DNA from: Fibrobacter sp. UWB16
GTDB lineage: Bacteria > Fibrobacterota > Fibrobacteria > Fibrobacterales > Fibrobacteraceae
NCBI RefSeq assembly: GCF_900215325.1
Contig: NZ_OCMS01000002.1
Location: 1,031,147 to 1,095,146, forward strand
Direction of reading: 5' to 3'
DNA length: 64,000 nt
The notes under the pieces: generated by a model
What the model was told of the DNA's origin: nothing
The model's input: the letters and a program-made list of their open reading frames with translations, nothing else
Databases searched by the model: none
Translations under genes and position numbers: made by a program
In this document: positions 26,831 through 35,977 of the stretch, piece after piece
How the letters are laid out: every line of letters starts with the position of its first letter
How positions within the stretch are numbered: position 1 is the first letter of the stretch

Positions 26831-29800
26831 TTAGATGTTAGACGACAACGTCTCTTCCAAGCTCTTGAGGGTTTCTTCAGCAGCGGAGAAGTCGTAATCG
26901 TCAATTTGATTACGCAGTTTCTGCAAAAGAGATTCCTGTTCCTGCGAGAACATGATTTCGTCGAGCGAATCGAGAATTCGCTTGCTGGCAGTAAGCGAAC
27001 AAGACTCCACAGCCGGCTTGAGTTCTTCAAGCGCTTGAGTGAGCTTGCTTATAGCTTCAGGATCCACATGCTTGATAATAACAGCTGCATTAGACTGCTC
27101 GGAAGCGATATTCTGCAAGACAATTTTCAAGTCGTCAATTAAATCTTCTAGTGCATCTACAAACGCATTGTATTCGCTGTAATTCTGCTCTTTCTTGAGG
27201 AGCGAATTTTCGAGCATCACGCCAAGCGTCTGCACATGATAAGAACCGATAGTCCCGCAAAGGCCCTTTATCGTATGGACAATGCGTGTCGACTCTTCAT
27301 AGTCCCCACCTTCAAAAGCCTTCTTAAGCTTGATAGTTTCACTACTGTAATCGCGAACAAATCCCTGAATAATCTTAAAGTACAGATTCTTATTGTCATT
27401 AGCGTGATACAACCCAGCCGCAGCATCAAAGTTGCGGACTTTCTGGAACTGAGTAACCACGCTGTCATCCGTACTTACAGGCTTTAACTCTGGTTCGCTT
27501 ACGCTCGCAACAACTGGCATTTTATCAGCGACAGGCAGATACTTGGCAAGTTCCGCATACAACAACATGGGGTCAATCGGCTTTGCAATATAAGAGTTCA
27601 TGCCAGCCTTGATACAGTCATCACGGTCTTTCTGGAACGCTCTTGCACTCATGGCAATGATAGGAACATTCTTGAAATACTCATCAGAACGGTTGCGAAT
27701 AGCCCTCGTCGCATCCAAACCGTTCATCACCGGCATCTGGATATCCATGAGCACAAGATCAAACGCATTTTGCTTGAGCAGCTCCAGCGCAATCTTACCG
27801 TTTGCAGCCACCATGGTCGCAAGCCCCACGCTGTTCAAAAGCGATACGGCCAGTTCCTGATTCATATCGTTATCTTCAACAAGCAGGATTTTAGCTTCCT
27901 TGAAGAAAATTTTATTCTTTTCGACCTTGGCGGGCTTCTGATACGTCAGCTTTTCTTCAAAAGCTTCCTGCATGGCACTAAGCAAGGAGCTTATCTGTAG
28001 CGGCTTTGCAGCGCAGCTATCGAAACCGATTTCAGCAGCCAGGTGATAATTGCGTTCATCGAAGTGAATGGGGTGCATGAGGATTTTCGGGATTTTCCTC
28101 ATGTTTGCAGGCAAGCCTTGTACAAAATCAAAGCCATTCAAAAGTGGCATCTGGTAATCGACAATAAAGAGGTCATACGGAGTCTCCCCCGCCTCTTCAT
28201 GAGCCTGGATCAAGTCAAGAGCCTCATCCACAGAAGCCGCTTCTTCAACAACGCAACGCAGTTTCGTCAAGTAATGTCTCAACACATCGCGTAGGCATTC
28301 GCAATCATCGACGAGCAAAACATTCTTGTTACGGAATGTCGTGACCGATTTCCACTTTGGCACAGCGGCCTGCGGCGCCATAGCAAGCATTATCGTAAAG
28401 AAGAACCTGGAACCCTTACCATATTCACTTTCAACTTGCAGTTCACCGCCCATGAGTTCCACAAGTGACTTTGAAATAACAAGGCCAAGTCCCGTTCCTC
28501 CGTATTTACGCGTAATGGATCCATCCGCCTGCGTAAAAGCATTGAACAAATGATGCAACTGATCATCAGTCATGCCGATGCCAGTATCAATCACACTAAA
28601 CGAGAGTTTGACATTGTTCCCGACAACCTGTTCCTGCTTAATTTGAAGCGTAATACTCCCACTTTCAGTGAACTTTGTCGCATTATTGATGAGGTTTGTG
28701 AAAATCTGTGAAAGTCTAAGCGGATCCCCCATCAAGATTTCAGGAATTTCAGGATCGATATCGATAATCAATTCAATCGGGCGGCCAGCAATACGCACTT
28801 CAGCAAGGGCTGCCACTTCACCGATAATATCTTGCAGCACAAGCTGCGTGATTTCCAAGTCCTGTTTATTCGCTTCGATTTTCGAGAAGTCAAGAATGTT
28901 GTTAATAATGCCGAGCAAAGATGTTGCGGCATGGCTAATACGCTCTATAAATCCAAGCTGGCGTTCATCCAGTTTCGTTTCTTGAATCAAGTGAGCCATA
29001 CCGATAATGGCATTCATTGGCGTACGGATTTCATGGCTCATGTTCGCCAAAAATTCGCTCTTTGCCTGAGTGGCGTGTTCAGCAATTTCACGGGCGGCAA
29101 CAACTTCAGAAATATCAATCATCGAAAGCATGTAACCGACAATAGAATCCTGCACCTTGAGCGTACAGGCTTCGCCACGGAACCAAGTGTCCGTATGCGT
29201 ATTGAGCGTCTGGAGCATGAATGTATCTTTCCAGACTCCTTGATTATCAAATGTCTTTTTAAGCGCTTCGACAACATCTTCGGGCATGCCACACTTCGGC
29301 AAGTTATCCAAAGGCTGTCCAATGACTTCTTTCCAGTCCGTCACAAGATAGCCGGCAAGTTGCCTGGACATGTACATGACTTTACGGTTCTTGTCAAAAA
29401 TCACAAGGATGGAATTCCCTGCCGAGAGCATAATCGTATCTAGAATTGTATCCTTCTGGATGCCACTCGTTTCATCTGAAATCAAGAACAAATAGCGGAT
29501 GGAACCGTCGTCTTCGACGAGGAACTGGAAAATAACTTTCCACCAGGCATCTTCCCCCGTACAGCTGCGAACCGGAATGATAATCTGGCGTTCGCTCGCA
29601 TGCATTTCACCGCCCTTCGAGACCTTATAGACAAACTTTTTAAATTGTTCCGAGCGGAAATATTTCCAGAGGATTTGACCACGGATGTCGTTTCCATTAT
29701 TGAAGAATTCTGCGATGTAGGCGCTCGCATGCAGGATATCAAAAGTATCGTTAGTAAGGACAAGCCTGAAATTATCACTCCCCAAAAGGGTCTCGAACAT

Positions 29801-30814
29801 TGTACTGGAGCTGACGCTTTCGTTCAAGTCTTTTTGGATAAACAACTTGAAAAGGAATCTCACAATGAGCCATGTAAGGAATATCAGCGCCAAGACGACA
29901 AAAGCCACCACCACGATAATCGCATTTAGATTTTCTTGAACCTTTGCGACAACCTTATTTTTTTGAACAGCATGGATAACATAAAAAGGAGCGTTCTTTA
30001 AAGGAACGACCATGAATATCAGCTTACGATTTTGAACGTCAGTCTTTTCAAAGCGGGTCACCCCTTCATGGTCAAGGCTATCAAAAACAATATCCTCCTG
30101 CACCAAGTGCAATAGGCCTACAACGGTATCTGCAACAATATTATGCAAGCTGGTCTCGTACGGGAAATACGTAAACAGGCTATCGTTTTCGGTACTCACG
30201 AGCATCGTGATGCCACCGTCAATCCTTGCATATTCCCCCATCAACTGCCGAACTTTCTGTAAGTCGACATCAACAGCGACAGCCCCCATAAATTTGCGAT
30301 TTTTCTCCCAAAGCGGATACGAGTAGGTCAGTACCCTTTTTTTGGCCATTTCATTGATTTCTGGCCCCGTAATGGCAAGCCCCTTGTGTCTTGAGGCTTC
30401 TAGGTACCAAGGCTTTACTCGAAATTCCTTTTTGCCTTCATCTAGCTTAAAATCCCTAGCCGATATATATTTGCCATTTTTGTTGCCGTAATAGGCATCG
30501 ACAATAAACGACGAAGACTGCTGGTGCTTTTTTAGAATTTTCTTGATTTCTGTTTCTTTTGTATGCTGAAGAAGTTGCGGAAGAGGCTTGAACTGCTTTT
30601 CAAATTTGGAGAAAAACAATTCCATGTCTTGTACAGTCTTATCCTGAAACTTTGATTCAGAAGAACTGTACGACGAAGAAATCAACGTGGATTTAAGATA
30701 ATTCGAAAATACAATCACCAACACGATGGTGAAAACAAGCATCGGGATCGTATAAACGAGCGAAATACGCCAACTGAGATGGCGTTTCTTTTCATTGATT
30801 GGACTTGGTGTCAA
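26831..30814 (-). CDS. hybrid sensor histidine kinase with two receivers and Hpt
   Basis: 1327 residues. Transmembrane helix at about 18-38, a dCache-type sensor (50-290), a second helix (298-318), PAS-like segments at about 340-450 and 465-575, HisKA with His594 (NMSHEIRTPMNA), HATPase (700-815; NLINNATKFTES, DTGIGM, GTGLGL), receiver 1 (830-945, Asp886 in FIVDYQMP; the usual switch Thr/Ser-Ala region is replaced by ILMHPI), receiver 2 (975-1090, Asp1024 in LMDIQMP) and an Hpt domain with His1180 (HTIKG). It thus contains a full phosphorelay. The last 75 residues resemble another Hpt helical bundle without His. Its start overlaps the stop of the HD-GYP gene by four bases, so the HD-GYP protein is the likely partner. 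Confidence 0.93.
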   Translation of the reverse strand: MTPSPINEKKRHLSWRISLVYTIPMLVFTIVLVIVFSNYLKSTLISSSYSSSESKFQDKTVQDMELFFSKFEKQFKPLPQLLQHTKETEIKKILKKHQQSSSFIVDAYYGNKNGKYISARDFKLDEGKKEFRVKPWYLEASRHKGLAITGPEINEMAKKRVLTYSYPLWEKNRKFMGAVAVDVDLQKVRQLMGEYARIDGGITMLVSTENDSLFTYFPYETSLHNIVADTVVGLLHLVQEDIVFDSLDHEGVTRFEKTDVQNRKLIFMVVPLKNAPFYVIHAVQKNKVVAKVQENLNAIIVVVAFVVLALIFLTWLIVRFLFKLFIQKDLNESVSSSTMFETLLGSDNFRLVLTNDTFDILHASAYIAEFFNNGNDIRGQILWKYFRSEQFKKFVYKVSKGGEMHASERQIIIPVRSCTGEDAWWKVIFQFLVEDDGSIRYLFLISDETSGIQKDTILDTIMLSAGNSILVIFDKNRKVMYMSRQLAGYLVTDWKEVIGQPLDNLPKCGMPEDVVEALKKTFDNQGVWKDTFMLQTLNTHTDTWFRGEACTLKVQDSIVGYMLSMIDISEVVAAREIAEHATQAKSEFLANMSHEIRTPMNAIIGMAHLIQETKLDERQLGFIERISHAATSLLGIINNILDFSKIEANKQDLEITQLVLQDIIGEVAALAEVRIAGRPIELIIDIDPEIPEILMGDPLRLSQIFTNLINNATKFTESGSITLQIKQEQVVGNNVKLSFSVIDTGIGMTDDQLHHLFNAFTQADGSITRKYGGTGLGLVISKSLVELMGGELQVESEYGKGSRFFFTIMLAMAPQAAVPKWKSVTTFRNKNVLLVDDCECLRDVLRHYLTKLRCVVEEAASVDEALDLIQAHEEAGETPYDLFIVDYQMPLLNGFDFVQGLPANMRKIPKILMHPIHFDERNYHLAAEIGFDSCAAKPLQISSLLSAMQEAFEEKLTYQKPAKVEKNKIFFKEAKILLVEDNDMNQELAVSLLNSVGLATMVAANGKIALELLKQNAFDLVLMDIQMPVMNGLDATRAIRNRSDEYFKNVPIIAMSARAFQKDRDDCIKAGMNSYIAKPIDPMLLYAELAKYLPVADKMPVVASVSEPELKPVSTDDSVVTQFQKVRNFDAAAGLYHANDNKNLYFKIIQGFVRDYSSETIKLKKAFEGGDYEESTRIVHTIKGLCGTIGSYHVQTLGVMLENSLLKKEQNYSEYNAFVDALEDLIDDLKIVLQNIASEQSNAAVIIKHVDPEAISKLTQALEELKPAVESCSLTASKRILDSLDEIMFSQEQESLLQKLRNQIDDYDFSAAEETLKSLEETLSSNI

Positions 30815-31902
30815 TCCTTACATTCCTCAGAAGAAGAAGTGTCCTTGAACTGCTCGTATATTTCAGGAAGTTGCTCCGCTATCGATAAGAACGCATCGAC
30901 GACATCCGGGTCAAACTGCGTCCCGCGGCCTTTGATGATTTCTTCAACCGCCACCTTGTGCGGGTATGGTTCCTTGTACGGGCGTTTCGATACAAGCGCA
31001 TCGTAGACATCGGCAACCGCCATAATACGGGCGCCTATAGGAATATCGTTTTCTTTCTTGTGGTTCGGGTAACCTTCGCCATTCCAGTGTTCATGGTGGC
31101 CAAGAGCCATTTCAGCGGCGATACGCACCATTGGGCTATCGTGCAGTTCCTTGGTCGCCTCCTGCAACACATCGTAGCCCATCTGCGGGTGCTGCATCAT
31201 GATTTCGCGTTCGTCTTGCGTGAGCGATCCCGGCTTGCGCAAGATGCGGTCATGAATGCCGACCTTGCCTATATCGTGAAGCGGAGCTGCAGTGGTGAGA
31301 TTTTCAATATACTCCGGCGTAATCGTATCTGCAAACTTCGGATTTTTTTGCAGTTCTTCAGCAATGCGCTGTACAATAATTTGCGTCCGCTTGATGTGCT
31401 CCCCCGTTTCAGGATCGCGGTATTCGGCAAGCGAGCCAAGGCTTGTCAGCATCACCTTAAGCGTCCGGCGCAAATCTGCCGTTTTTTCATCAACAAGTTC
31501 GTGTAAGTGATCTCGCTGCTGCTTGAGCTGGAGTTGATTTTTGATTCGAAGCGTAACCAGAGCTGGATTGAACGGCTTGGTAATGTAATCGACGGCACCG
31601 AGATCAAGCCCAGTCTGCTCACTTTTGCTATCGGCCTTAGCCGTCAGGAATATGACAGGAATGCCCTGCAAGATGTTCTTTTCTCGCATGATTCTCAATG
31701 TTTCATAGCCATCCATTTCAGGCATCATGACATCGAGCAAAATCAGATCAGGGCGAATCTTTTCGGTGAGTTCAATAGCCTTTTTCCCATTGAGGGCAAC
31801 ACAAACGTCATAATCATTCGACAAAATACCTTCCAACACGTCAATATTCGTCTTGGTATCGTCTACAACTAAAATTTTTAAACGAGTGCGATCCATATTC
31901 AT
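30811..31902 (-). CDS. response regulator with HD-GYP c-di-GMP phosphodiesterase domain
   Basis: 363 residues. N-terminal receiver (1-125) with VVDDTKTN, phospho-Asp near 55 (LILLDVMMPEMDG) and the switch Lys in YITKPFNP. A short coiled linker leads to the HD-GYP domain (150-345): HDIGKVGI carries the metal-binding HD, followed by HHEHWNGEGYPN with the intact GYP motif and ARIMAVADVYDAL. It should hydrolyse c-di-GMP under control of the adjacent hybrid kinase, with which it overlaps by four bases (ATGA). Confidence 0.93.
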   Translation of the reverse strand: MNMDRTRLKILVVDDTKTNIDVLEGILSNDYDVCVALNGKKAIELTEKIRPDLILLDVMMPEMDGYETLRIMREKNILQGIPVIFLTAKADSKSEQTGLDLGAVDYITKPFNPALVTLRIKNQLQLKQQRDHLHELVDEKTADLRRTLKVMLTSLGSLAEYRDPETGEHIKRTQIIVQRIAEELQKNPKFADTITPEYIENLTTAAPLHDIGKVGIHDRILRKPGSLTQDEREIMMQHPQMGYDVLQEATKELHDSPMVRIAAEMALGHHEHWNGEGYPNHKKENDIPIGARIMAVADVYDALVSKRPYKEPYPHKVAVEEIIKGRGTQFDPDVVDAFLSIAEQLPEIYEQFKDTSSSEECKD

Positions 31903-32066
31903 AATATACGTTAAATAATCTAATTATTACAACTCATTTTATTACACCATAGAACATAAAATAGTCTTATTTTTCTCTATGGATTATTTCTCAAAGGTTC
32001 CACACCATGATTTAGTGATTTTCGTCATAGCAGAAAGTATATTAGAAGTATAAATTTGGAGCTTTT

Positions 32067-33884
32067 ATGAAAAATCGTTTGGGATGGACCAAAGTACTCT
32101 TTACTAGCGCATTTCTGGCTAGCACAGTTCAAGCCGATGAAATTGTCGATATCACTCCGTTCTATCGAGCTGTCGATAGCGTGGCCCTTGGCAACATAAT
32201 CAACGACCTTTATAATGACCTTACCCTCCCCGACACAATAAAGTTGGGCGGGGAATCCTTTGCAATCACCTGGGAAAGCAGCGATACGCTGTTCCTCACC
32301 CATGATGGACACATCAATGGTCGTTTTGTCGGCGAAAACAAAGAAGTCACGCTCACGGCGACCGTGCAAGACTACTTGAGCGATAAAAAACAAGTTGTAA
32401 AGAACAAGGTTTCCATCCACGGATTCGAGCCTTATTCCAACTACCTTTTCGCTTACTTCCCCGCCAATAACGACGAAAACATCTATTACGCCCTCAGTAA
32501 CGACGGATACAACTTCACCCCGATGAATAACGGCAAACGCGTCGTTGCCGCCGACTCCGTGAGTATCAAGAAAGGGCTCCGCGACCCCCACGTGCTCCGC
32601 GCACCGGACGGCTGGTTCTACATGGTCAATACCGACATGAAGAGCGCTGAAGGCTGGGCTAGTAATCGCGGCATGGTGCTGATGAAGTCCCGTGACCTCA
32701 TCAACTGGAAGCACAGCACAGTGCATTTCCCGGAAAAATACAAAGGCAAGAACTTCGCGAACGTGACCCGAGTTTGGGCTCCAGAAACAATCTGGGACGA
32801 GAATTACGAAAACAAGGACGGGAGCAAAGGCCGCCCGCTCGTATATTATTCGCTTTTGACTAACGACGGGACCATCTCTTACGACCAAGTGTTCTTCAAC
32901 TACGCGAACGAAGACTTTACCGACCTCGAAGGCGACCCGAAGCACTTCTTTGACCGCGGCAAATCCACCATCGACATGGACATCGTCTACAACCCAGTGG
33001 ACAAGCTCTACCACGGGTTCTACAAGAACGAAGGCGACGGCGGCATCTGCAAGGTGCAAGCAAGGACTCTCACCTCCGAAAATGGGACTAAGGGGCCAAC
33101 GTGGTACAACAGAACCGGCGCTTTGCAGCAAACAACCGAAGCGGTCGAAGGGGCAGGAGTGTTCAAGCTCATCAACCAAAATTCCTGGGTCTTGATGTAC
33201 GACTGCTACGTGAATGGGCATTACCAGTTCACGTCTAGCTCGGACCTCAATACATTCAAATTCGTGCAGAACACCAAGACAAGCGGCGCATTCACGCCAC
33301 GTCACGGTACAATCCTCCCGCTTACCGCAGCAGAAACGGCAGCGCTCATGAAGGCTTTCTCCACTCCGGACTTTGAAGCAAAAGTCATCGACATTCCCGA
33401 TTCCATCGGTGTTTGCGATGGCAAGAAAGTTGTTGGACCATGTAGCGCAACAAAGATTATCCCTTACGTGAAAGTAGGCGATGGCGGCTGGAACGAAACG
33501 CTTGATGTGAAAGTCGCCAAGGGCGCAACAGTGCAACTTGGCCCGCACCCGTGGGATGGCAAAATTTGGAGTTGGGAAGGTCCGGACGGATTCAAGTCCA
33601 CAACTCGTGAAAACACGCTTAAGAATCTGGATGGTACCAAGAGCGGCTACTATTCTGTGACGTACACAAATGAAACAGGCTGCAAGAGTGTTGCTAAAAT
33701 CAAGATTGTCGTCGATGATCCGGACCATCCGTACAAAGAACCAGATTCGACAACGACTGCAATTGGAAAACGCACCCGCGAAAGCAGCAGGGATTTACAT
33801 TTAAAACGCAATCCCATCTATTTCGATTTGCTCGGCAATAGGCTCAAAAGCAAACCGAAAAACGGAATGTTTGTGGTGAGATGA
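32067..33884 (+). CDS. secreted GH43-family glycoside hydrolase
   Basis: 605 residues with a signal peptide ending in VQA. An atypical bacterial Ig-like domain comes first (about 40-115; FAITWESSDTLFLTHDGHI). The five-bladed propeller follows: general base Asp in LRDPHVLRAPDG, RVWAPETIWDENY, the modulating Asp in STIDMDIVYN, and the acid Glu in AVEGAGVFKL. A small Ig-like segment (about 470-550) precedes a C-terminal tail RNPIYFDLLGNRLK...MFVVR resembling a sorting tail. It likely acts on arabinan, arabinoxylan or xylan outside the cell; the exact substrate cannot be read. Confidence 0.85.
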   Translation: MKNRLGWTKVLFTSAFLASTVQADEIVDITPFYRAVDSVALGNIINDLYNDLTLPDTIKLGGESFAITWESSDTLFLTHDGHINGRFVGENKEVTLTATVQDYLSDKKQVVKNKVSIHGFEPYSNYLFAYFPANNDENIYYALSNDGYNFTPMNNGKRVVAADSVSIKKGLRDPHVLRAPDGWFYMVNTDMKSAEGWASNRGMVLMKSRDLINWKHSTVHFPEKYKGKNFANVTRVWAPETIWDENYENKDGSKGRPLVYYSLLTNDGTISYDQVFFNYANEDFTDLEGDPKHFFDRGKSTIDMDIVYNPVDKLYHGFYKNEGDGGICKVQARTLTSENGTKGPTWYNRTGALQQTTEAVEGAGVFKLINQNSWVLMYDCYVNGHYQFTSSSDLNTFKFVQNTKTSGAFTPRHGTILPLTAAETAALMKAFSTPDFEAKVIDIPDSIGVCDGKKVVGPCSATKIIPYVKVGDGGWNETLDVKVAKGATVQLGPHPWDGKIWSWEGPDGFKSTTRENTLKNLDGTKSGYYSVTYTNETGCKSVAKIKIVVDDPDHPYKEPDSTTTAIGKRTRESSRDLHLKRNPIYFDLLGNRLKSKPKNGMFVVR

Positions 33885-33891
33885 CGCGAAC

Positions 33892-33927
33892 GCGTCATCC
33901 TGACCCCGCAGGGGGAAGGATCCAGTA
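33892..33927. repeat. family A palindromic repeat, single arm
   Basis: GCGTCATCCTGA...GAAGGATCCAGT, between convergent genes. Confidence 0.8.
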
Positions 33928-33930
33928 AAA

Positions 33931-34533
33931 TCAGATTCCTGTAACAACCCTATTAAGCTTTATAAACGCATTCACGGGGTCTGCGTAATTCCAGACGCCA
34001 CCGAGCGAAGCGACGCCGGCAGGCGAAATCTTTTTGAAATCGTCAATCGTATCCGTATCGACGCCTCCCCATAAAATGAGGGAGGCTTTTGCATTTATGC
34101 TTAAAGAAGATCCAAGCGTTTCAACAGGTTCAATCGCCGAAAGCGGCTGCATAATCGGGCCGACGAGAGCGCCCGCCACCCATTCCGGGAGCTTTTCTGC
34201 TTCTTCCGCATTTTTGCAAAGAGCGACACAGTTGATGCGTTTCCAGCTTTCGGGAACCTCGCCCATGAAACTTTGTGCATCGCAGACGCAACCGCGAACA
34301 TCAAGCTCTTCGGCCATGTCTGGCGTTCCACGCACCCATATGCGGTCGCGCAATTCCATCGGGAGACCAAGCAGCCAACGGTCATAATCGTTGAAAGTCG
34401 CGCGAGCATTGCCACCTCGCCCGCGCTTGTCAAGAATCAAACGGGTTAAGCCTCGGCGAAACATTTCTTCGATATCGTCGTGTTCTGCGGCAAAATCATC
34501 AGGACAAGTAAAGAGCCAAAGTCGCATTTTCAT
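33931..34533 (-). CDS. thiamine-phosphate synthase-like (ThiE/TenI) protein
   Basis: About 200 residues of a TIM-barrel pattern. MRLWLFTCPDDF...MFRRGLTRLILDKRG at the start and WGGVDTDTIDDFKKISPAGVASLGGVWNYADPVNAF at the end (given here as two separate blocks) match the ThiE-like proteins of Bacteroidetes as I recall them. ThiE joins the thiazole and pyrimidine halves of thiamin. Several central phosphate- and pyrimidine-binding residues look different from E. coli ThiE, so it may be a degenerate or TenI-type relative. It starts in the ATGA overlap with the FISUMP lipoprotein stop, so it is translated from the same mRNA. An earlier ATG at 34545 is inside the upstream gene. Confidence 0.6.
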   Translation of the reverse strand: MKMRLWLFTCPDDFAAEHDDIEEMFRRGLTRLILDKRGRGGNARATFNDYDRWLLGLPMELRDRIWVRGTPDMAEELDVRGCVCDAQSFMGEVPESWKRINCVALCKNAEEAEKLPEWVAGALVGPIMQPLSAIEPVETLGSSLSINAKASLILWGGVDTDTIDDFKKISPAGVASLGGVWNYADPVNAFIKLNRVVTGI

Positions 34534-35126
34534 TTCCTCACACATCTGACGGAGAGGGCAAATTCTTCGTAGGTTTCATCGTACGATACGCTAGAACGGT
34601 CTTTTTCGAGCATTACAGTGCGGGCGTAATTTACACGGACCTCGTCTGTCGTCCAAAAGTAGGCGTATTCGTCAAAATAATTATAGTACTCCAAGAAATG
34701 GTAACCGCCACCGATTTCCGAAATAAATTCCAGCGCCATCAAGGAATCGGCGGCAAAATCAAAACCGCCTACAGCTTCAATCAAGTTGTCAAAATCTGCT
34801 TTTGATGGGATTTTCCAACCTTGCGGGCAAGCAACCATCGCTACATTCCAGGCGTAAAGTCTCCCCTGCTTCTCACAATATTCTGCGCTGTCGTTATAGC
34901 AAGAAGTTCTCTTGTAAAGCGAGTCCGAAGTATCAAAATAATTCAAGTTTTGAGCCATCCAGACTTGGCCACCAATTTCAATGGTTTTGTAGCTTTGCGA
35001 ATCGCGAGCGTCAACGAAAATGCCTGCGCGAGAATCCTCGTCCCCAGCGCCCACCGAAGAATCCGAACACGCCCAAAACGCGAATGCTAAAAAGACTGAA
35101 ACGAAAGCCCAGAAAAATTCTCTCAT
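34530..35126 (-). CDS. FISUMP-domain lipoprotein
   Basis: 198 residues. Lipobox FWAC (Cys20). The Fibrobacter major paralogous domain is clear: YKTIEIGGQVWMAQNLNY near residue 46, CYNDSAEYCEKQGRLYAWN, ACPQGWKIPSKADFDNLI, and a C-terminal SVRCVRK. The family is large in Fibrobacter; its function is unknown to me. It lacks the Ser-rich linker of the second copy at 62627-63550. Its stop overlaps the start of a ThiE-like gene. Confidence 0.9.
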   Translation of the reverse strand: MREFFWAFVSVFLAFAFWACSDSSVGAGDEDSRAGIFVDARDSQSYKTIEIGGQVWMAQNLNYFDTSDSLYKRTSCYNDSAEYCEKQGRLYAWNVAMVACPQGWKIPSKADFDNLIEAVGGFDFAADSLMALEFISEIGGGYHFLEYYNYFDEYAYFWTTDEVRVNYARTVMLEKDRSSVSYDETYEEFALSVRCVRK

Positions 35127-35164
35127 ATTATCAAATATAATAAACGATTTTTTCGCACTACAAG

Positions 35165-35196
35165 ATGGCGATTCCGGCTCGGAGGCCGGAATGACA
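35165..35196. repeat. family B palindromic repeat
   Basis: GGCGATTCCGGC...GCCGGAATGACA, upstream of the C39-like gene. Confidence 0.75.
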
Positions 35197-35227
35197 TGTC
35201 AAACCAAGATAATATTTCTATATTTGT

Positions 35228-35977
35228 GTGCGGATTGACGATTTGATGAACAAACCGCCACGGTTAATAACGAGGCACTCGATGGATTTGAAAATACTCC
35301 CTCAGCCAGACGATGTTACGTGCGGACCGACTAGCCTACACGCTGTTTACTCTTATCTTGGCTATAACATTCCCCTTAAAAAGCTCATTTCCGAAATCGA
35401 ATTTTTGGAAGAAGGAGGCACGCTAGGTGTTTTCCTTGGCATAGATGCCCTCAAGCGCGGATTCAAGGCGACCATTTATTCTTACAATCTCAAGATTTTT
35501 GACCCGACGTGGAGCAAACTCAAGATGCCCGAGCTCCGCGAAAAGCTGGTCGCTTTGCACAAGGCAAAACACGCACCCAAGCTCAAAAAGGCTATTGACG
35601 CCTACATCCGATTCATTGACCTTGGCGGAACCGTTGCTACCGCAGACCTCCGCGCAAGCATGTTCGAAAGCTATTTCAAGCGAGGCATTCCGGTGCTTTG
35701 CGGCCTCAGCGCCACCTATCTTTATCGTTCCCCTCGCGAATACACAAACGAAAAAGACCAGTCCGTCTTTGACGATATCCACGGCGAGCCGATGGGGCAT
35801 TTCGTAGTGCTTTACGGACTCGATGAAAAGAAGCAGTTCATGGTTGCTGACCCTGATTGTACAAACCCGATGGCAAACGGTCCTTATTATAAAGTGGACA
35901 AGTTCCGTCTGATTCACAGCATTTTGCTGGGTGTCATGACTTATGACGGAAATATTCTTGTTGTGGAGAAAAAGTAA
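35228..35977 (+). CDS. C39-like cysteine peptidase family protein
   Basis: Up to 249 residues. The block PQPDDVTCGPTSLHAVYSYLG (Cys at residue 32 of the GTG-start form) looks like the active-site Cys region of papain-like C39 peptidases; GHFVVLYGLD supplies a His and VADPD an Asp, giving a possible triad. No transporter or signal peptide is attached. Start uncertain: GTG 35228, ATG 35246, or ATG 35282, which has GAGGC ahead and begins right before the conserved part. The stop shares an A with the start of the next gene (TAATG), implying coupling with the N-formylglutamate amidohydrolase. Possibly peptide or amide processing; unproven. Confidence 0.6.
   Translation: MRIDDLMNKPPRLITRHSMDLKILPQPDDVTCGPTSLHAVYSYLGYNIPLKKLISEIEFLEEGGTLGVFLGIDALKRGFKATIYSYNLKIFDPTWSKLKMPELREKLVALHKAKHAPKLKKAIDAYIRFIDLGGTVATADLRASMFESYFKRGIPVLCGLSATYLYRSPREYTNEKDQSVFDDIHGEPMGHFVVLYGLDEKKQFMVADPDCTNPMANGPYYKVDKFRLIHSILLGVMTYDGNILVVEKK

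Noticed and set aside
26494..27030. 178-codon minus-strand frame across the zinc-ribbon gene and the end of the kinase gene
   Set aside because: It runs through repeats and the kinase in the wrong frame; the low-complexity part comes from the family B repeat.
32025..33728. 567-codon open frame antisense to the GH43 gene
   Set aside because: The GH43 strand has a signal peptide and catalytic motifs; the antisense product is featureless.
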